DNA of 64,000 nucleotides from Roseinatronobacter domitianus (GCF_023336755.1 NZ_JALZWP010000005.1:62001-126000), one strand, 5' to 3'; positions 46,065 through 56,159 are shown, counted from the stretch's first letter. Notes: generated by a model from the letters alone, not told the origin. Numbers and translations are program-made.

Positions 46065-46463
46065 TTACTCCGCAGCGCGCGGTCGGTCGGCCTGAGACAG
46101 CACGTCATCTGCCCAAGCAAGGTCTTGCTTCAACTCTGAAATTGCATCTGCCAACTCGGCGCGCTGGCGCTCCATATCGGCCAGGCGCTCTTGCGCAATG
46201 TCATAGGTTTTGCGCAGTTGTTTCAATTCGCTGTCGTCGCGGTCATACATTTCCAGCAACTGGCGAATTTGCTCCAGGCTGAACCCGAAGCGTTTGCCAC
46301 GCAGGATCAGCTTTAGCCGGGCTTGGTCGCGGCGAGTAAACAGACGATGTTGCCCATCGCGCTGCGGAAACAACAGCTCCTTGGCCTCATAAAACCGCAA
46401 TGTGCGGGGCGTTACGCCAAAGAAAGCGCACATCTGGCGGATGGTCATGAACTCTTCAGGCAT
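46065..46463 (-). CDS. MerR-family regulator of the beta-oxidation cluster (LiuR-like)
   Basis: A 132-residue regulator with an N-terminal MerR helix-turn-helix (FMTIRQMCAFFGVTPRTLRFYEAKELL) and a C-terminal coiled coil (about residues 80-125). It has no metal-binding cysteine cluster, so it is not a metal sensor. Start at 46463 (MPEEF) follows relatives; no strong ribosome-binding site distinguishes it from upstream ATGs. It is the first gene before acd, fadA and fadB, and a MerR-type palindrome lies upstream, so it most likely controls this cluster. LiuR proteins of this type regulate branched-chain acyl-CoA and fatty-acid breakdown. Confidence 0.82.
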   Translation of the reverse strand: MPEEFMTIRQMCAFFGVTPRTLRFYEAKELLFPQRDGQHRLFTRRDQARLKLILRGKRFGFSLEQIRQLLEMYDRDDSELKQLRKTYDIAQERLADMERQRAELADAISELKQDLAWADDVLSQADRPRAAE

Positions 46464-46529
46464 GTGACAGATCCCAATCATGCTAAGGCCTACGCTCCGC
46501 ACCCTGTAAGAGTTACAGAACATCATGGG

Positions 46530-46545
46530 TTGACGTTAACGTAAA
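46530..46545. promoter_or_regulatory. LiuR-like palindromic operator
   Basis: TTGACGTTAACGTAAA is a 16-bp palindrome with one symmetric mismatch pair and the TTAACGTT-type core of MerR/LiuR sites. It lies in the 164-base divergent gap between the MerR gene and the thioesterase genes. A second ACGTCAA arm follows at 46555-46562. Confidence 0.6.
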
Positions 46546-46627
46546 GGGCAACGTGACGTCAACCGCTGCCCCTTGCTTTTGCCCGCCTTGCGCGTGCAGA
46601 TAAGGTCAGGTTTCGCGGAGCATGGCC

Positions 46628-47038
46628 ATGAATGCCCAAAACTTCATTAACGCACTGCCCTTCGCCAAGGCTTTGGCCATGCGGCTGGACGACCTGGGTA
46701 ACGGACGGGCCGAAATCTCCATGCCGTGGGATGCGCGGTTCGTCGGCGACCCGGCGACCGGGGTTATCCATGGTGGCGCGGTCTCTGCGCTGATGGATAC
46801 CTGCGGCGGGGCGGCCGTGCTGTCCTACCCCGGCGCGACCACAACGGCGACGATCGACCTGCGCATAGACTATATGCGCGCGGCGACACCGGGCGCGCGG
46901 ATCGTGGCAAAGGCCGAATGCTACCATGTCACCCGAAACGTCGCTTTCGTGCGCGCCACCGCCCATGACGGCGGTGAAACGCCCTTGGCCAGCGCGACAG
47001 GGGCTTTCACATTTGCCACAACAGAGGCTAAGCCATGA
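46628..47038 (+). CDS. PaaI-type hotdog thioesterase 1
   Basis: A 136-residue hotdog protein. GVIHGGAVSALMDTCGGAAVLS (His and the helix-opening Gly pair) and TIDLRIDYMRAA are the PaaI thioesterase signatures. GGAG seven bases before 46628 favours that ATG over the one at 46622. It overlaps the next hotdog gene by four bases (ATGA). The two may act together on acyl-CoA intermediates of the divergent beta-oxidation cluster, but the substrate is unknown. Confidence 0.85.
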   Translation: MNAQNFINALPFAKALAMRLDDLGNGRAEISMPWDARFVGDPATGVIHGGAVSALMDTCGGAAVLSYPGATTTATIDLRIDYMRAATPGARIVAKAECYHVTRNVAFVRATAHDGGETPLASATGAFTFATTEAKP

Positions 47039-47532
47039 CTGCCCCCGAACCCGTGCAGGCCATCAAGCAACGCCGCGACAGCGCGCTGGCCAGCCTTGTC
47101 GGCGCAGTGCCTTATGCGCAATTCCTTGGCATCTACTTTGAGCGCCATGGCGACGAGCTGACCGCGATCCTGCCCTATGACGACAAGCTGATCGGTAACC
47201 CGCAATTACCCGCCATTCATGGCGGCGTGATAGCGTCGTTTCTGGAAGTGGCCGCGATCATCGAACTAAGCTGGGCCACCATCTGGCCCGATCTGGAAGC
47301 AGGGCGCGTGACCCCGGAAGATATGGCGCAAAACCTGCCGCGCCTACCAAAAACAATTGATTTCACTGTGGATTTCCTGCGCTCGGGCCTGCCGCGCGAC
47401 GGCTATGCGCGCGCACGCGTCAACCGCTCTGGGCGGCGCTATGCCAGCGTTCATGTCGAAGCATGGCAGGACAATCGCGCGCGGCTCTTTGCACAGGCAA
47501 CGGGGCATTTCCTGATGCCACAGACGGGCTGA
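47035..47532 (+). CDS. PaaI-type hotdog thioesterase 2
   Basis: A 165-residue hotdog protein: LPAIHGGVIASFLEVAAIIELS matches the PaaI HGG motif, and IDFTVDFLRSGLPRDGYARARV the central strand region. It is longer than its neighbour by an N-terminal helix. The pair overlaps by ATGA and could form a heteromer, which is inference. It ends one base before the MATE gene. Confidence 0.82.
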   Translation: MTAPEPVQAIKQRRDSALASLVGAVPYAQFLGIYFERHGDELTAILPYDDKLIGNPQLPAIHGGVIASFLEVAAIIELSWATIWPDLEAGRVTPEDMAQNLPRLPKTIDFTVDFLRSGLPRDGYARARVNRSGRRYASVHVEAWQDNRARLFAQATGHFLMPQTG

Positions 47533-47533
47533 C

Positions 47534-48847
47534 ATGCAGCCGATCACCAACCGACGCATCTTACGCATCGCCGCTCCAATCATGCTGGCCAATATCGCTG
47601 TACCACTATTGGGCGCAGTCGATACCGGCATTATCGGACAAATGGGAGAGGCCGCGCCGATCGGGGCCGTGGGTCTGGGCGCGGTGATCCTGACTAGCAT
47701 TTACTGGATATTCGGGTTTTTGCGCATGGGGACCACGGGGCTTGTGGCGCAGGCCACCGGCGCGGGCGATCTGGCGGAAAGCGGTGCAATCCTGACGCGC
47801 GGCGTGATGATCGGGCTGGGGGCCGGGCTTGTCATGGTGCTGGGCCAAGTCGCCTTGATGGAGGCCGCGTTCCTCATCGCACCCGCCAGCGACATGGTCG
47901 AAGCATTGGCCCGCGACTACCTGTCCATCCGCATCTGGGGCGCCCCCGCGACCATCGCAATTTATGCGCTGAACGGCTGGCTGATCGCCACGGAACGCAC
48001 GCGCAGCGTGCTGGCGCTACAATTGTGGATGAGTGGGCTGAACGTAACGTTTAGCCTGTGGTTTGTGCTGGGTCTGGGCTGGGGCGTGCCGGGGGTGGCG
48101 GCGGCGACCTTGATCGCCGAGGTCACGGCGCTTGGTTTGGGGCTGTGGCTGTGCCGCGCGGCATTCGCGGGCAACCAATGGCGCGACTGGGCGCGCGTCT
48201 TTGATCGCGCAAGACTGAAACGGATGTGGTCTGTCAATTCCGACATCATGTTGCGCTCGGTAGCGCTGCAAGGGGCAATGACAGGGTTTTTGTTCACCTC
48301 TGCCGGGTTTGGTGATGTGGAGCTGGCGGCCAACCAGATATTGTGGCAATTCCTCATGATTATCTCCCATGGGCTGGACGGGTTCGCCTTCGCCGCCGAG
48401 GCGCTGGTGGGCCGAGCCGTGGGCGCGCGGGCCGTGGCAGATATGCGCCGCGCAGGGCTAAGGGCTGGGCTTTGGGGCTTTGTCATGGCCGGGCTGATCG
48501 CGGTGGTCTACCTGCTGGGCGGGCCAAGCGTGATCGCAATGATGGCGCGTGATGTCGATGTGCAGGCCGCCGCCATCGCCTACCTGCCCTTCGTCGCGGC
48601 CTTGGCGCTGACAAGCTGCGCTGCCTATATGCTGGACGGCATTTTCATTGGCGCGACCGGAACACGCGAGATGCGCAATACCGTCGTGCTGGCCGTGGTC
48701 ATTTATGCGCTCGCAATCTGGGTGTTTGTTCCGGAATACGGCAATCCCGCGCTCTGGTCGGCACTGATGCTCCTGAACCTGTTGCGCGCAGTGTTCCTGG
48801 GCGCGCTCTATCCACGGCTTGAGCGTCGGGTAGCCGAGGGCGTTTGA
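47534..48847 (+). CDS. MATE-family efflux transporter (DinF-like)
   Basis: A 437-residue inner-membrane antiporter with about 12 helices in two similar halves. The first half opens ITNRRILRIAAPIMLANIAVPLLGAVDTGIIGQ, the second contains SAGFGDVELAANQILWQFLMI; both are typical of DinF-type MATE exporters that expel drugs or toxic compounds with Na+ or H+. It starts one base after the thioesterase stop, so translational coupling is likely. Its stop codon forms part of the hairpin that starts repeat D. Confidence 0.88.
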   Translation: MQPITNRRILRIAAPIMLANIAVPLLGAVDTGIIGQMGEAAPIGAVGLGAVILTSIYWIFGFLRMGTTGLVAQATGAGDLAESGAILTRGVMIGLGAGLVMVLGQVALMEAAFLIAPASDMVEALARDYLSIRIWGAPATIAIYALNGWLIATERTRSVLALQLWMSGLNVTFSLWFVLGLGWGVPGVAAATLIAEVTALGLGLWLCRAAFAGNQWRDWARVFDRARLKRMWSVNSDIMLRSVALQGAMTGFLFTSAGFGDVELAANQILWQFLMIISHGLDGFAFAAEALVGRAVGARAVADMRRAGLRAGLWGFVMAGLIAVVYLLGGPSVIAMMARDVDVQAAAIAYLPFVAALALTSCAAYMLDGIFIGATGTREMRNTVVLAVVIYALAIWVFVPEYGNPALWSALMLLNLLRAVFLGALYPRLERRVAEGV

Positions 48848-48910
48848 GGGGCGTTGCCCCTCTGAGGCCGTTGGCCTCATTCACCCCAGGATATTTTTAC
48901 AAGGATGAAT
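48846..48910 (+). repeat. Intergenic repeat, composite copy D
   Basis: A 65-bp unit starting within the MATE stop codon. It consists of a hairpin GAGGGGC-GTT-GCCCCTC (48846-48862), a short stem GAGGCC-GTT-GGCCTC (48864-48878), ATTCACCCC and the 21-base motif GGATATTTTT-A-CAAGGATGAA (48889-48909). The ends ATTCA and TGAAT are complementary. It shows the same plan as copy E and lies between convergent norM-like and pyrD genes, so it may also act as a terminator. Confidence 0.72.
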
Positions 48911-48912
48911 GA

Positions 48913-49971
48913 CTAGAGCCAGTCCGCGCGGCCAGTGCCGATCACATCTGCCACGGTTGCATGGCCGTCGCGATCCATCAGGTCCAGCAGGCCTTGGTTC
49001 AGCCGAGGAACAAGCGACAGCCCTTCATAAACCAGCGCCGAGTAAAGCTGCACGGCAGACGCTCCGGCGCGCAGTTTGGCATAGGCCTGCTCCGCATTGC
49101 CAACGCCACCAACGCCAATGAGGGGGATTTTACCGTCGGTCAGCTTTGAGAGTTGCGCCAAAACGCGCGTGGACATTTCGAACAATGGCTGCCCGGAAAG
49201 TCCGCCTTTTTCGCCCGCACTGTCACTTTTCAAACCTTTGCGGTCGAGCGTGGTGTTTGTGGCGATGATCGCGTCGATTTGGGTTTCCTGCGCCACACCA
49301 GCGATTTCGGCCAGTTCCTGCGCTTTCAGATCGGGCGCGATTTTCAGAAAGATCGGGATTGGGCGCGCAAGGTCTGCGCGCGCCTGCATCACGCCCTGCA
49401 ACAACGCCGTCAGGGCTGCGGCCCCTTGCAGATCACGCAGTTTCTCGGTGTTCGGCGAGGACACATTGACGGTGGCAAAATCGACATGCGCGCCGCAATG
49501 GCGGAGCACTTGTGCAAAATCGCCGGCGCGGTCGGCGCTGTCCTTGTTGGCGCCAAGGTTCAGCCCCAGAACCATGCCCTTTGGGCGCGCCGCCAAGCGC
49601 GTGGCGATGACCTCTGCGCCCTGATTATTGAAGCCAAAACGATTGATGACAGCCCGATCCTCTGGCAGCCGAAACAAGCGCGGGCGCGGGTTGCCAGCCT
49701 GCGGGCGTGGCGTGGCTGCACCCACCTCTACAAAGCCGAAGCCCGCGCGCGACAAGCCATTCAGCGCCTGCGCGTTCTTGTCGAAACCTGCCGCCAAGCC
49801 CACGGGATTTGGCAGGTCGAGGCCCGCAAGGCGGGTGTGCAATCGGGGCGATGTGACCGGGCGCGGCAGGGGCGCGACGCCAGTTTGCAGTGCCCCGATA
49901 GCGAAACCATGCGCGGTTTCAGGATCGAAGGCGCGCAGGGCGGCAAGCCCTAGGCGTTCGAGCACGCTCAT
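48913..49971 (-). CDS. pyrD: Dihydroorotate dehydrogenase, quinone-dependent (class 2)
   Basis: A 352-residue FMN enzyme that oxidises dihydroorotate to orotate at the inner membrane with quinone as acceptor. It shows [29 protein letters not shown], the Ser-containing [15 protein letters not shown] (class 2 base, Ser in SSPNTE) and [34 protein letters not shown]. The N-terminal helix extension is present. A longer frame extends upstream, but GAGGGG six bases before 49971 and the start [12 protein letters not shown] fit. The stop of DUF952 overlaps the pyrD start (ATGA). Confidence 0.95.
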   Translation of the reverse strand: MSVLERLGLAALRAFDPETAHGFAIGALQTGVAPLPRPVTSPRLHTRLAGLDLPNPVGLAAGFDKNAQALNGLSRAGFGFVEVGAATPRPQAGNPRPRLFRLPEDRAVINRFGFNNQGAEVIATRLAARPKGMVLGLNLGANKDSADRAGDFAQVLRHCGAHVDFATVNVSSPNTEKLRDLQGAAALTALLQGVMQARADLARPIPIFLKIAPDLKAQELAEIAGVAQETQIDAIIATNTTLDRKGLKSDSAGEKGGLSGQPLFEMSTRVLAQLSKLTDGKIPLIGVGGVGNAEQAYAKLRAGASAVQLYSALVYEGLSLVPRLNQGLLDLMDRDGHATVADVIGTGRADWL

Positions 49972-50306
49972 ATCAGCCCCTCTGGGAAGATATGGCCGCT
50001 TGCGCCCAGGGGCAGCGAGGTATCCCAGACGACATCGGCCATGGTTAATGGGCGGTAAAGATGTGGGAAAAGTGCACCACCGCGCGACACCTCCCATTTC
50101 AGCGCCGCGCCAAGTTGGTCGGGATCGACCGCGACCAATACAAGGTCGCTTTGGCCTGCAAAATGCTTGGCAGCGGTTTCCATCACCTGCTCGGCGGTAG
50201 AGAAATGGACAAAACCATCGGCAAGGTCGATGGGCGCGCCAAGGGTTTCCCCCTTGGCTTTCAGATCATCCCATTCGGGGCGGCGGAATATCTTGTAGAT
50301 CAGCAT
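49968..50306 (-). CDS. DUF952 family protein
   Basis: A 112-residue protein. [20 protein letters not shown] at the start, then [20 protein letters not shown] and [30 protein letters not shown] are typical of DUF952, a glutathione-S-transferase-like or metal-related small domain of unknown activity. The ATG at 50306 is preferred to the TTG 18 bases upstream. It overlaps pyrD by four bases, an arrangement common in Rhodobacteraceae. Confidence 0.82.
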   Translation of the reverse strand: MLIYKIFRRPEWDDLKAKGETLGAPIDLADGFVHFSTAEQVMETAAKHFAGQSDLVLVAVDPDQLGAALKWEVSRGGALFPHLYRPLTMADVVWDTSLPLGASGHIFPEGLI

Positions 50307-50345
50307 AGGGGCGTCATGCCCCAAGGGCGCGCTTTGGTCAATTGC

Positions 50346-50801
50346 CTACAAGGGGCCGGGGAGGCGTTCTTCGCTCAGAAGCACATTCGCATCGACCGCG
50401 CCCACCCCCGGCAAGGTCATGATGCGACGGCGCAGGACGCGCTCGAAATCCGACAGGTCGCGGGCAACAACGCGCAAGCGGTAGTCATAAAGGCCCAGCA
50501 CATGCTGCACGGTCTGCACCTCTGGGATGGCGGAAACGGCGCGTTCGAAATCTGCAAGGCTGACACGACCCTTGGCAGCGAGGGTGATGCCAAGAAACAC
50601 CGTCACACCGAAGCCCAGAGATGGGAGGTCGAGGTCGAGCCGATGGCGCGCGATCGCGCCGGCGTCGCGCAGGCGCTTCAGGCGGCGCCACGCAGCGGGT
50701 TGGCTGAGGCCAAGGCGGCGACCCACCGCCCCCGCCGACAGGGTCGCATCCCCGGCCAGAAGACGCAGCATCTGACGGTCGAGATTATCGAGTGCAATCA
50801 T
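50346..50801 (-). CDS. Lrp/AsnC-family regulator 1
   Basis: A 151-residue regulator with an N-terminal winged helix (LDRQMLRLLAGDATLSAGAVGRRLGLSQPAAWRRLKRL) and a C-terminal RAM domain (FLGITLAAKGRVSLADFERAV, then VQTVQHVLGLYDYRLRV). The start at 50801 (MIALDNLDRQ) is the family start; its ribosome-binding site is weak. The gene lies between DUF952 (39 bases) and a repeat copy. Amino acids are the expected effectors; target genes are not shown. Confidence 0.88.
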   Translation of the reverse strand: MIALDNLDRQMLRLLAGDATLSAGAVGRRLGLSQPAAWRRLKRLRDAGAIARHRLDLDLPSLGFGVTVFLGITLAAKGRVSLADFERAVSAIPEVQTVQHVLGLYDYRLRVVARDLSDFERVLRRRIMTLPGVGAVDANVLLSEERLPGPL

Positions 50802-50820
50802 AGTGTGACCCGGCGTGCTT

Positions 50821-50888
50821 GAGGGGCGCTGCCCCTCTGGACCGCATGCGCGGCCCATTCACCCCGGAGTATTTCGGGCAAGATGAAT
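50821..50888 (+). repeat. Intergenic repeat, composite copy E
   Basis: A 68-bp unit between the two Lrp/AsnC genes: hairpin GAGGGGC-GCT-GCCCCTC (50821-50837), a GGCC/GCGC-type middle stem, ATTCACCCCG and the 21-base motif GAGTATTTCG-GG-CAAGATGAA (50867-50887), again closed by ATTCA and TGAAT. It matches copy D in plan but belongs to the GAGTATTT subtype. Confidence 0.72.
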
Positions 50889-50889
50889 G

Positions 50890-52501
<1,612 letters not shown>

Positions 52502-52524
52502 GCGCTGTGAGTGCTACCAAGCAA

Positions 52525-52559
52525 TGCCCCTCGCGCCCCTGCGCGGGGGGCAGTCTTTT
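52525..52559 (+). terminator. Rho-independent terminator after ilvC
   Basis: TGCCCC-TCGCGC (52525-52536) pairs with GCGCGG-GGGGCA (52541-52552) over 12 bp with one T:G pair, loop CCCT, followed by GTCTTTT. It begins 23 bases after the ilvC stop. Confidence 0.8.
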
Positions 52560-52634
52560 GCAAGCGCGGCATTGACCGAGGCGCGCGGCCTGTCTACCAA
52601 TCAGACGCAAGATTGCTGCGCAGGACTGGCCCCG

Positions 52635-54452
52635 ATGTTTCAGAATTTTACCACCCCCTCGCACCCGCAAGACGGGCCGCCACGGCTGGCCGCGCTGCGT
52701 GACGCGCTGGCGGCCAAAGGGCTGGATGGGGTCATCGTTCCACGTGCCGACCTGCACCAAGGCGAATATGTCGCAGATTGCGATGCCCGGCTGGCATGGC
52801 TGACAGGGTTTACCGGGTCGGCGGGGTTCTGCATTGCGCTGATGGGCCGTGCGGGTTTGTTCGTGGATGGGCGCTACCGTGTGCAGGCGCGCGGGCAATG
52901 TGCCGATGTGTTCGAGATTGTGCCCTGGCCCGAAACCCGCCCCGCCGACTGGCTGCGCGCGGCCTGTCCCAATGGCGCGGTGATCGGCTTTGACCCATGG
53001 CTGCACACCCCCGATGAGATTGACGCGCTGGAACGCGGTTTGGCGGCCAGTGGCGTGACGCTGAAACGCATCGCGAACCCGGTCGACCCGCTCTGGACCG
53101 AACGCCCTGCCCCGCCAATGGGGGCTGTCATGGCCTATCCTGAAACGCTTGCGGGCCTGTCAAGTCGTGCGAAGCGCGGCGATGCGGCTCAAGCCTTGGT
53201 GCAGAACGGGCAAAAAGCCACGGTGCTCACCCAACCCGACAGTATTTGCTGGCTTCTGAACCTGCGCGGGGCCGACTTGCCGCGCGTGCCAGTGGTGCAG
53301 GCTTTGGCGGTGCTGCATGATGACGGGCGGGTGGACCTGTTCACGGATGCCGCCAAGTTCCATGGAACCACATTGGAAGACGGAGTCGTCCTGCGCCCGC
53401 ATGAGGCGTTCGAGCCGGCGCTGCGCAGCCTGACCGGGCCAGTGCGGGTGGACCGCGCGACCGTGCCCTTTGCGGTATGCGATATTCTGAGCGAAGCTGG
53501 CGTTACGGTTGTTCCGATGCAAGACCCCTGCCTTGCCCCCAAAGCGCGCAAGACCGCCGCCGAACTGGATGGCGCGCGCGCAGCTCATTTGCGCGACGGC
53601 GCGGCCATGGCAGAATTTCTGTGCTGGCTGGACGTCCAGACGCAAAAGATGCTGACCGACCCCACCCATGTCGTGACCGAAATTGATATTGTGCGGCATC
53701 TGGAAGCGTGCCGCGCCGCGACTGGCAGTTTACGCGATATCAGCTTTGACACGATCGCAGGGTCCGGCCCGAATGGGGCCATTGTGCATTACCGGGTCAC
53801 CGAAGCGACAAACCGCCGTCTGAGCCTTGGGGATCTGATGCTGGTCGATAGCGGCGGGCAATATCTGGATGGCACGACCGACATTACCCGCACCATCGCC
53901 ATTGGCCCGGTTGGCACGCTGGAAGCGCAGTGTTTCACCCGTGTGCTGGACGGGATGATCGCCCTCTCACGGGCGCAGTTTCCGCGCGGTGTGGCGGGCG
54001 GGCATCTGGACGCGCTGGCGCGCTACCCGCTTTGGCTGGCAGGTCTGGACTACGACCATGGCACCGGGCATGGCGTGGGTGCTTACCTATCGGTGCATGA
54101 AGGGCCGCAGCGTCTGTCGCGCATCAGCCATGTGCCGCTGACCGAAGGCATGATCCTGTCAAACGAGCCGGGATATTACCGCGCAGGAGCTTTCGGCATC
54201 CGGCTTGAAAACCTTGTTGCGGTGCGCAAAGCGCAAGTGCCAGACGGGGCGGACCCGCGCGACTGGCTGGGTTTCGAAACCTTGACGCTTGCCCCCATCG
54301 ACCGCAGGCTTATAGTAACGGCTGACTTGAGCGCGGGCGCCCGCGATTGGCTAGATGCCTATCACGCGCGCGTTCGCATGTCCGTGTCGCCGCTTGTTAC
54401 ATCTAAAACCCGTGCGTGGCTGGAAATGGCCTGCGCCCCACTGGCGGCCTGA
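52635..54452 (+). CDS. Aminopeptidase P family (Xaa-Pro aminopeptidase)
   Basis: A 605-residue M24-type metallopeptidase that removes N-terminal residues before proline. Two creatinase-like N-terminal domains precede the catalytic domain with the metal ligands in VDSGGQYLDGTTDITRT (two Asp), HGTGHGVGAYLSVHEGP (His), LSNEPGYY and FGIRLENLVAV (two Glu). The ATG at 52635 is chosen over earlier ones in the frame; AGGA lies upstream. It is a long eukaryote-like type of about 600 residues common in Rhodobacteraceae. It stands between ilvC and the DUF427 gene, which it precedes by 54 bases. Confidence 0.92.
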   Translation: MFQNFTTPSHPQDGPPRLAALRDALAAKGLDGVIVPRADLHQGEYVADCDARLAWLTGFTGSAGFCIALMGRAGLFVDGRYRVQARGQCADVFEIVPWPETRPADWLRAACPNGAVIGFDPWLHTPDEIDALERGLAASGVTLKRIANPVDPLWTERPAPPMGAVMAYPETLAGLSSRAKRGDAAQALVQNGQKATVLTQPDSICWLLNLRGADLPRVPVVQALAVLHDDGRVDLFTDAAKFHGTTLEDGVVLRPHEAFEPALRSLTGPVRVDRATVPFAVCDILSEAGVTVVPMQDPCLAPKARKTAAELDGARAAHLRDGAAMAEFLCWLDVQTQKMLTDPTHVVTEIDIVRHLEACRAATGSLRDISFDTIAGSGPNGAIVHYRVTEATNRRLSLGDLMLVDSGGQYLDGTTDITRTIAIGPVGTLEAQCFTRVLDGMIALSRAQFPRGVAGGHLDALARYPLWLAGLDYDHGTGHGVGAYLSVHEGPQRLSRISHVPLTEGMILSNEPGYYRAGAFGIRLENLVAVRKAQVPDGADPRDWLGFETLTLAPIDRRLIVTADLSAGARDWLDAYHARVRMSVSPLVTSKTRAWLEMACAPLAA

Positions 54453-54506
54453 ACGACCGGAAATTGACATTGCGCCACACGCGCATTTGACTGAAGGGAA
54501 TACGAC

Positions 54507-54851
54507 ATGCCGATGAGCATTCTGAAGATATATCCGGCCGAAGGCACTTGGGTTGTCCGCGCTGGTGGCTCTGTCATTGGCGAAAGCACCCGCGCGCTGG
54601 AACTTTTGCAGCGTGACTGGCCCTTTGTCATCTACTTCCCGCGCGAGGATATCGCAGGCGCGGTGCTGGACGCCTCCGCGCGCAAACTCGAATGTGACGA
54701 CAGGGGTATGGGCGCGTTTTACCATGTCTCTAGCCCCGAAGGGTTGATCGAGAATGCGGCCTATTCCATCACCGACCCAACCGAGGAAGCCGCGCAGTTG
54801 AAGGATTACCTTGCCTTCGATGCCGGCAAGGTCACTGTCGAACGGGTCTGA
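54507..54851 (+). CDS. DUF427 family protein
   Basis: A 114-residue protein with the DUF427 beta-rich pattern: WVVRAGGSVIGESTRALELLQRDWPFVIYFPREDIAG and FYHVSSPEGLIENAAYSITDPTEEAAQLKDYLAFDAGKVTVE. The usual TxCPxKGxAxY box reads LECDDRGMGAFY here, so the CP and the Lys are missing. Family function is unknown. AAGGG lies upstream of the ATG. The cupin gene follows after 3 bases and could be coupled to it. Confidence 0.75.
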   Translation: MPMSILKIYPAEGTWVVRAGGSVIGESTRALELLQRDWPFVIYFPREDIAGAVLDASARKLECDDRGMGAFYHVSSPEGLIENAAYSITDPTEEAAQLKDYLAFDAGKVTVERV

Positions 54852-54854
54852 GCG

Positions 54855-55190
54855 GTGGCGTTTCCCGAGTTCATAAACGCGCTGCCGGGGTTGGATATTC
54901 CCTTCCCGGCAGATGTGGTGCAGGCCCGCGCGGTGCAGTCGCCCGAAGGGTTGGTGGTGTTCTTCACCTTCGCGGCAGACATTGACCTGCCCGCCCATGC
55001 CCATGGCGCGCAATGGGGCACTGTGATCGCAGGGGAGATCGAGCTGACAATTGGTGAGGAAACAGCAACCCGTCGCCCCGGCGACAGTTACACCATCCCG
55101 GCAGGAGTGATCCACAGCGCGCGCATCAAGTCTGGAACCCGTGTGATCGACGTGTTTGAAGAAGCGGACCGTTACAATCTGGTCCGCTAG
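54855..55190 (+). CDS. Cupin-domain protein
   Basis: A 111-residue single cupin starting at GTG (54855); no better ATG is present. The cupin boxes are HAHGAQWGTVIAGEIELTIG (HxH then Glu) and PGDSYTIPAGVIHSARIK (G(x)5P and the final His). Three His and a Glu are compatible with metal binding. The GTG lies four bases after the DUF427 stop. Substrate or function is unknown; small cupins are often sugar-isomerase-like or regulatory. Confidence 0.72.
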   Translation: MAFPEFINALPGLDIPFPADVVQARAVQSPEGLVVFFTFAADIDLPAHAHGAQWGTVIAGEIELTIGEETATRRPGDSYTIPAGVIHSARIKSGTRVIDVFEEADRYNLVR

Positions 55191-55205
55191 GCAGTCCTTA
55201 GAACG

Positions 55206-55493
55206 TCAGGGCCAGCGCCACGCCATAGCACCAAGGTAATTGCCGGTTTTCACGGAATTGACCGTCATTCGTTCTGGCCCGTAAGCATCGGCCCGGCGCG
55301 GCTTGCGTTCGGATTTTCCGTTCCGCGCCAACCGGATAAGCCCGGACACTGTCAGCACCAGAAACTCACCCTCGCCTTTCAGCGGGATCGTGTCGAGCGT
55401 TTGCCAGCCGGATTGAATCCCATCCTCCAGCATCTCGAACGGATCGCGGCGTTTGGGCTTTGTGTGTTTCAAGTCGTCTCCGGTGCTGGTCAA
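55206..55493 (-). CDS. Small conserved protein of unknown function
   Basis: A 95-residue cytosolic protein: MTSTGDDLKHTKPKRRDPFEMLEDGIQSGWQTLDTIPLKGEGEFLVLTVSGLIRLARN, with a basic C-terminal half (KSERKPRRADAYGPERM, then TGNYLGAMAWRWP). The GWQTLDTIPLKGEGEFLVLT segment looks like the start of a small beta-rich domain (as in DUF551-like proteins), but no family is certain. The ATG at 55493 is the only reasonable start. It is convergent with the cupin gene. Confidence 0.6.
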   Translation of the reverse strand: MTSTGDDLKHTKPKRRDPFEMLEDGIQSGWQTLDTIPLKGEGEFLVLTVSGLIRLARNGKSERKPRRADAYGPERMTVNSVKTGNYLGAMAWRWP

Positions 55494-55576
55494 TTCTTTC
55501 AGTCAATATACATATGCAGTCTATTGCATTGAAACAAGTGCCAGACCTTTCAGAAGCCTTCGAGCGGCTGTGATGG

Positions 55577-56101
55577 TCACACTTTCAGCATCTCGAACCG
55601 CACCCGCGCGACGGGCAAGCCCCAGCGCGTCACCACTGCATCGTTGATAACGCGCCCATTCGGGCCGAAATAGATCACATCCTCGAAGCCAAGCCGCGTG
55701 ACCTCGCCGCTGGCGTCGAAATCGGCCGTGTAGGACAGACGAATCTCGGTGCCGGTCTCGACCACCTCTGCCACGCCCACTGTGTCTTCGCGCCGTCCGG
55801 TCCAGCGGCCCGGTCCCGCACGGTCGAACACCCATGTCAGGCGATTTTCCTCACCATCGTCATAGATGAAATCTTCGACCACGGTCAGCCGATCGCCTTG
55901 CAACTGCCCATCCAGCCGCGCGCGGAAGCGGCGTTCGGACCCGGTCAGATCCACCCGGAACACACCCGCGCCCACCGCGCGGCCCGCGAAAGCCTGTTCC
56001 AGTGTAATTGGTTGCAACGGACCATCGGGGCTGGCGGGCAGGCGCGAACAACCTGCAAGAGCCAGCGATCCAACAATAAGCGAACGACGTGTCAGCAACA
56101 T
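55577..56101 (-). CDS. DUF3833 lipoprotein
   Basis: A 174-residue protein starting with a lipoprotein signal: MLLTRRSLIVGSLALAGCSRL, lipobox LAGC with the lipidated Cys at residue 18. The rest is beta-strand-rich: GVFRVDLTGSERRFRARLDGQLQGD, VEDFIYDDGEENRLTWVFD, and EVVETGTEIRLSYTADF, matching DUF3833. It is likely attached to the inner or outer membrane facing the periplasm. Function is unknown. It is followed downstream by the small gene at 55206-55493 and preceded by aroB with a 58-base gap. Confidence 0.82.
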   Translation of the reverse strand: MLLTRRSLIVGSLALAGCSRLPASPDGPLQPITLEQAFAGRAVGAGVFRVDLTGSERRFRARLDGQLQGDRLTVVEDFIYDDGEENRLTWVFDRAGPGRWTGRREDTVGVAEVVETGTEIRLSYTADFDASGEVTRLGFEDVIYFGPNGRVINDAVVTRWGLPVARVRFEMLKV

Positions 56102-56159
56102 GGGGGCGACCTTTCCTCGGTTTGACCAAAGCTAAGGCGCGCGGCCAGTTTGACCAGCT

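Noticed and set aside
44597-46282. A 561-codon open frame opposite acyl-CoA dehydrogenase
   Set aside because: Shadow of a gene with intact motifs on the other strand.
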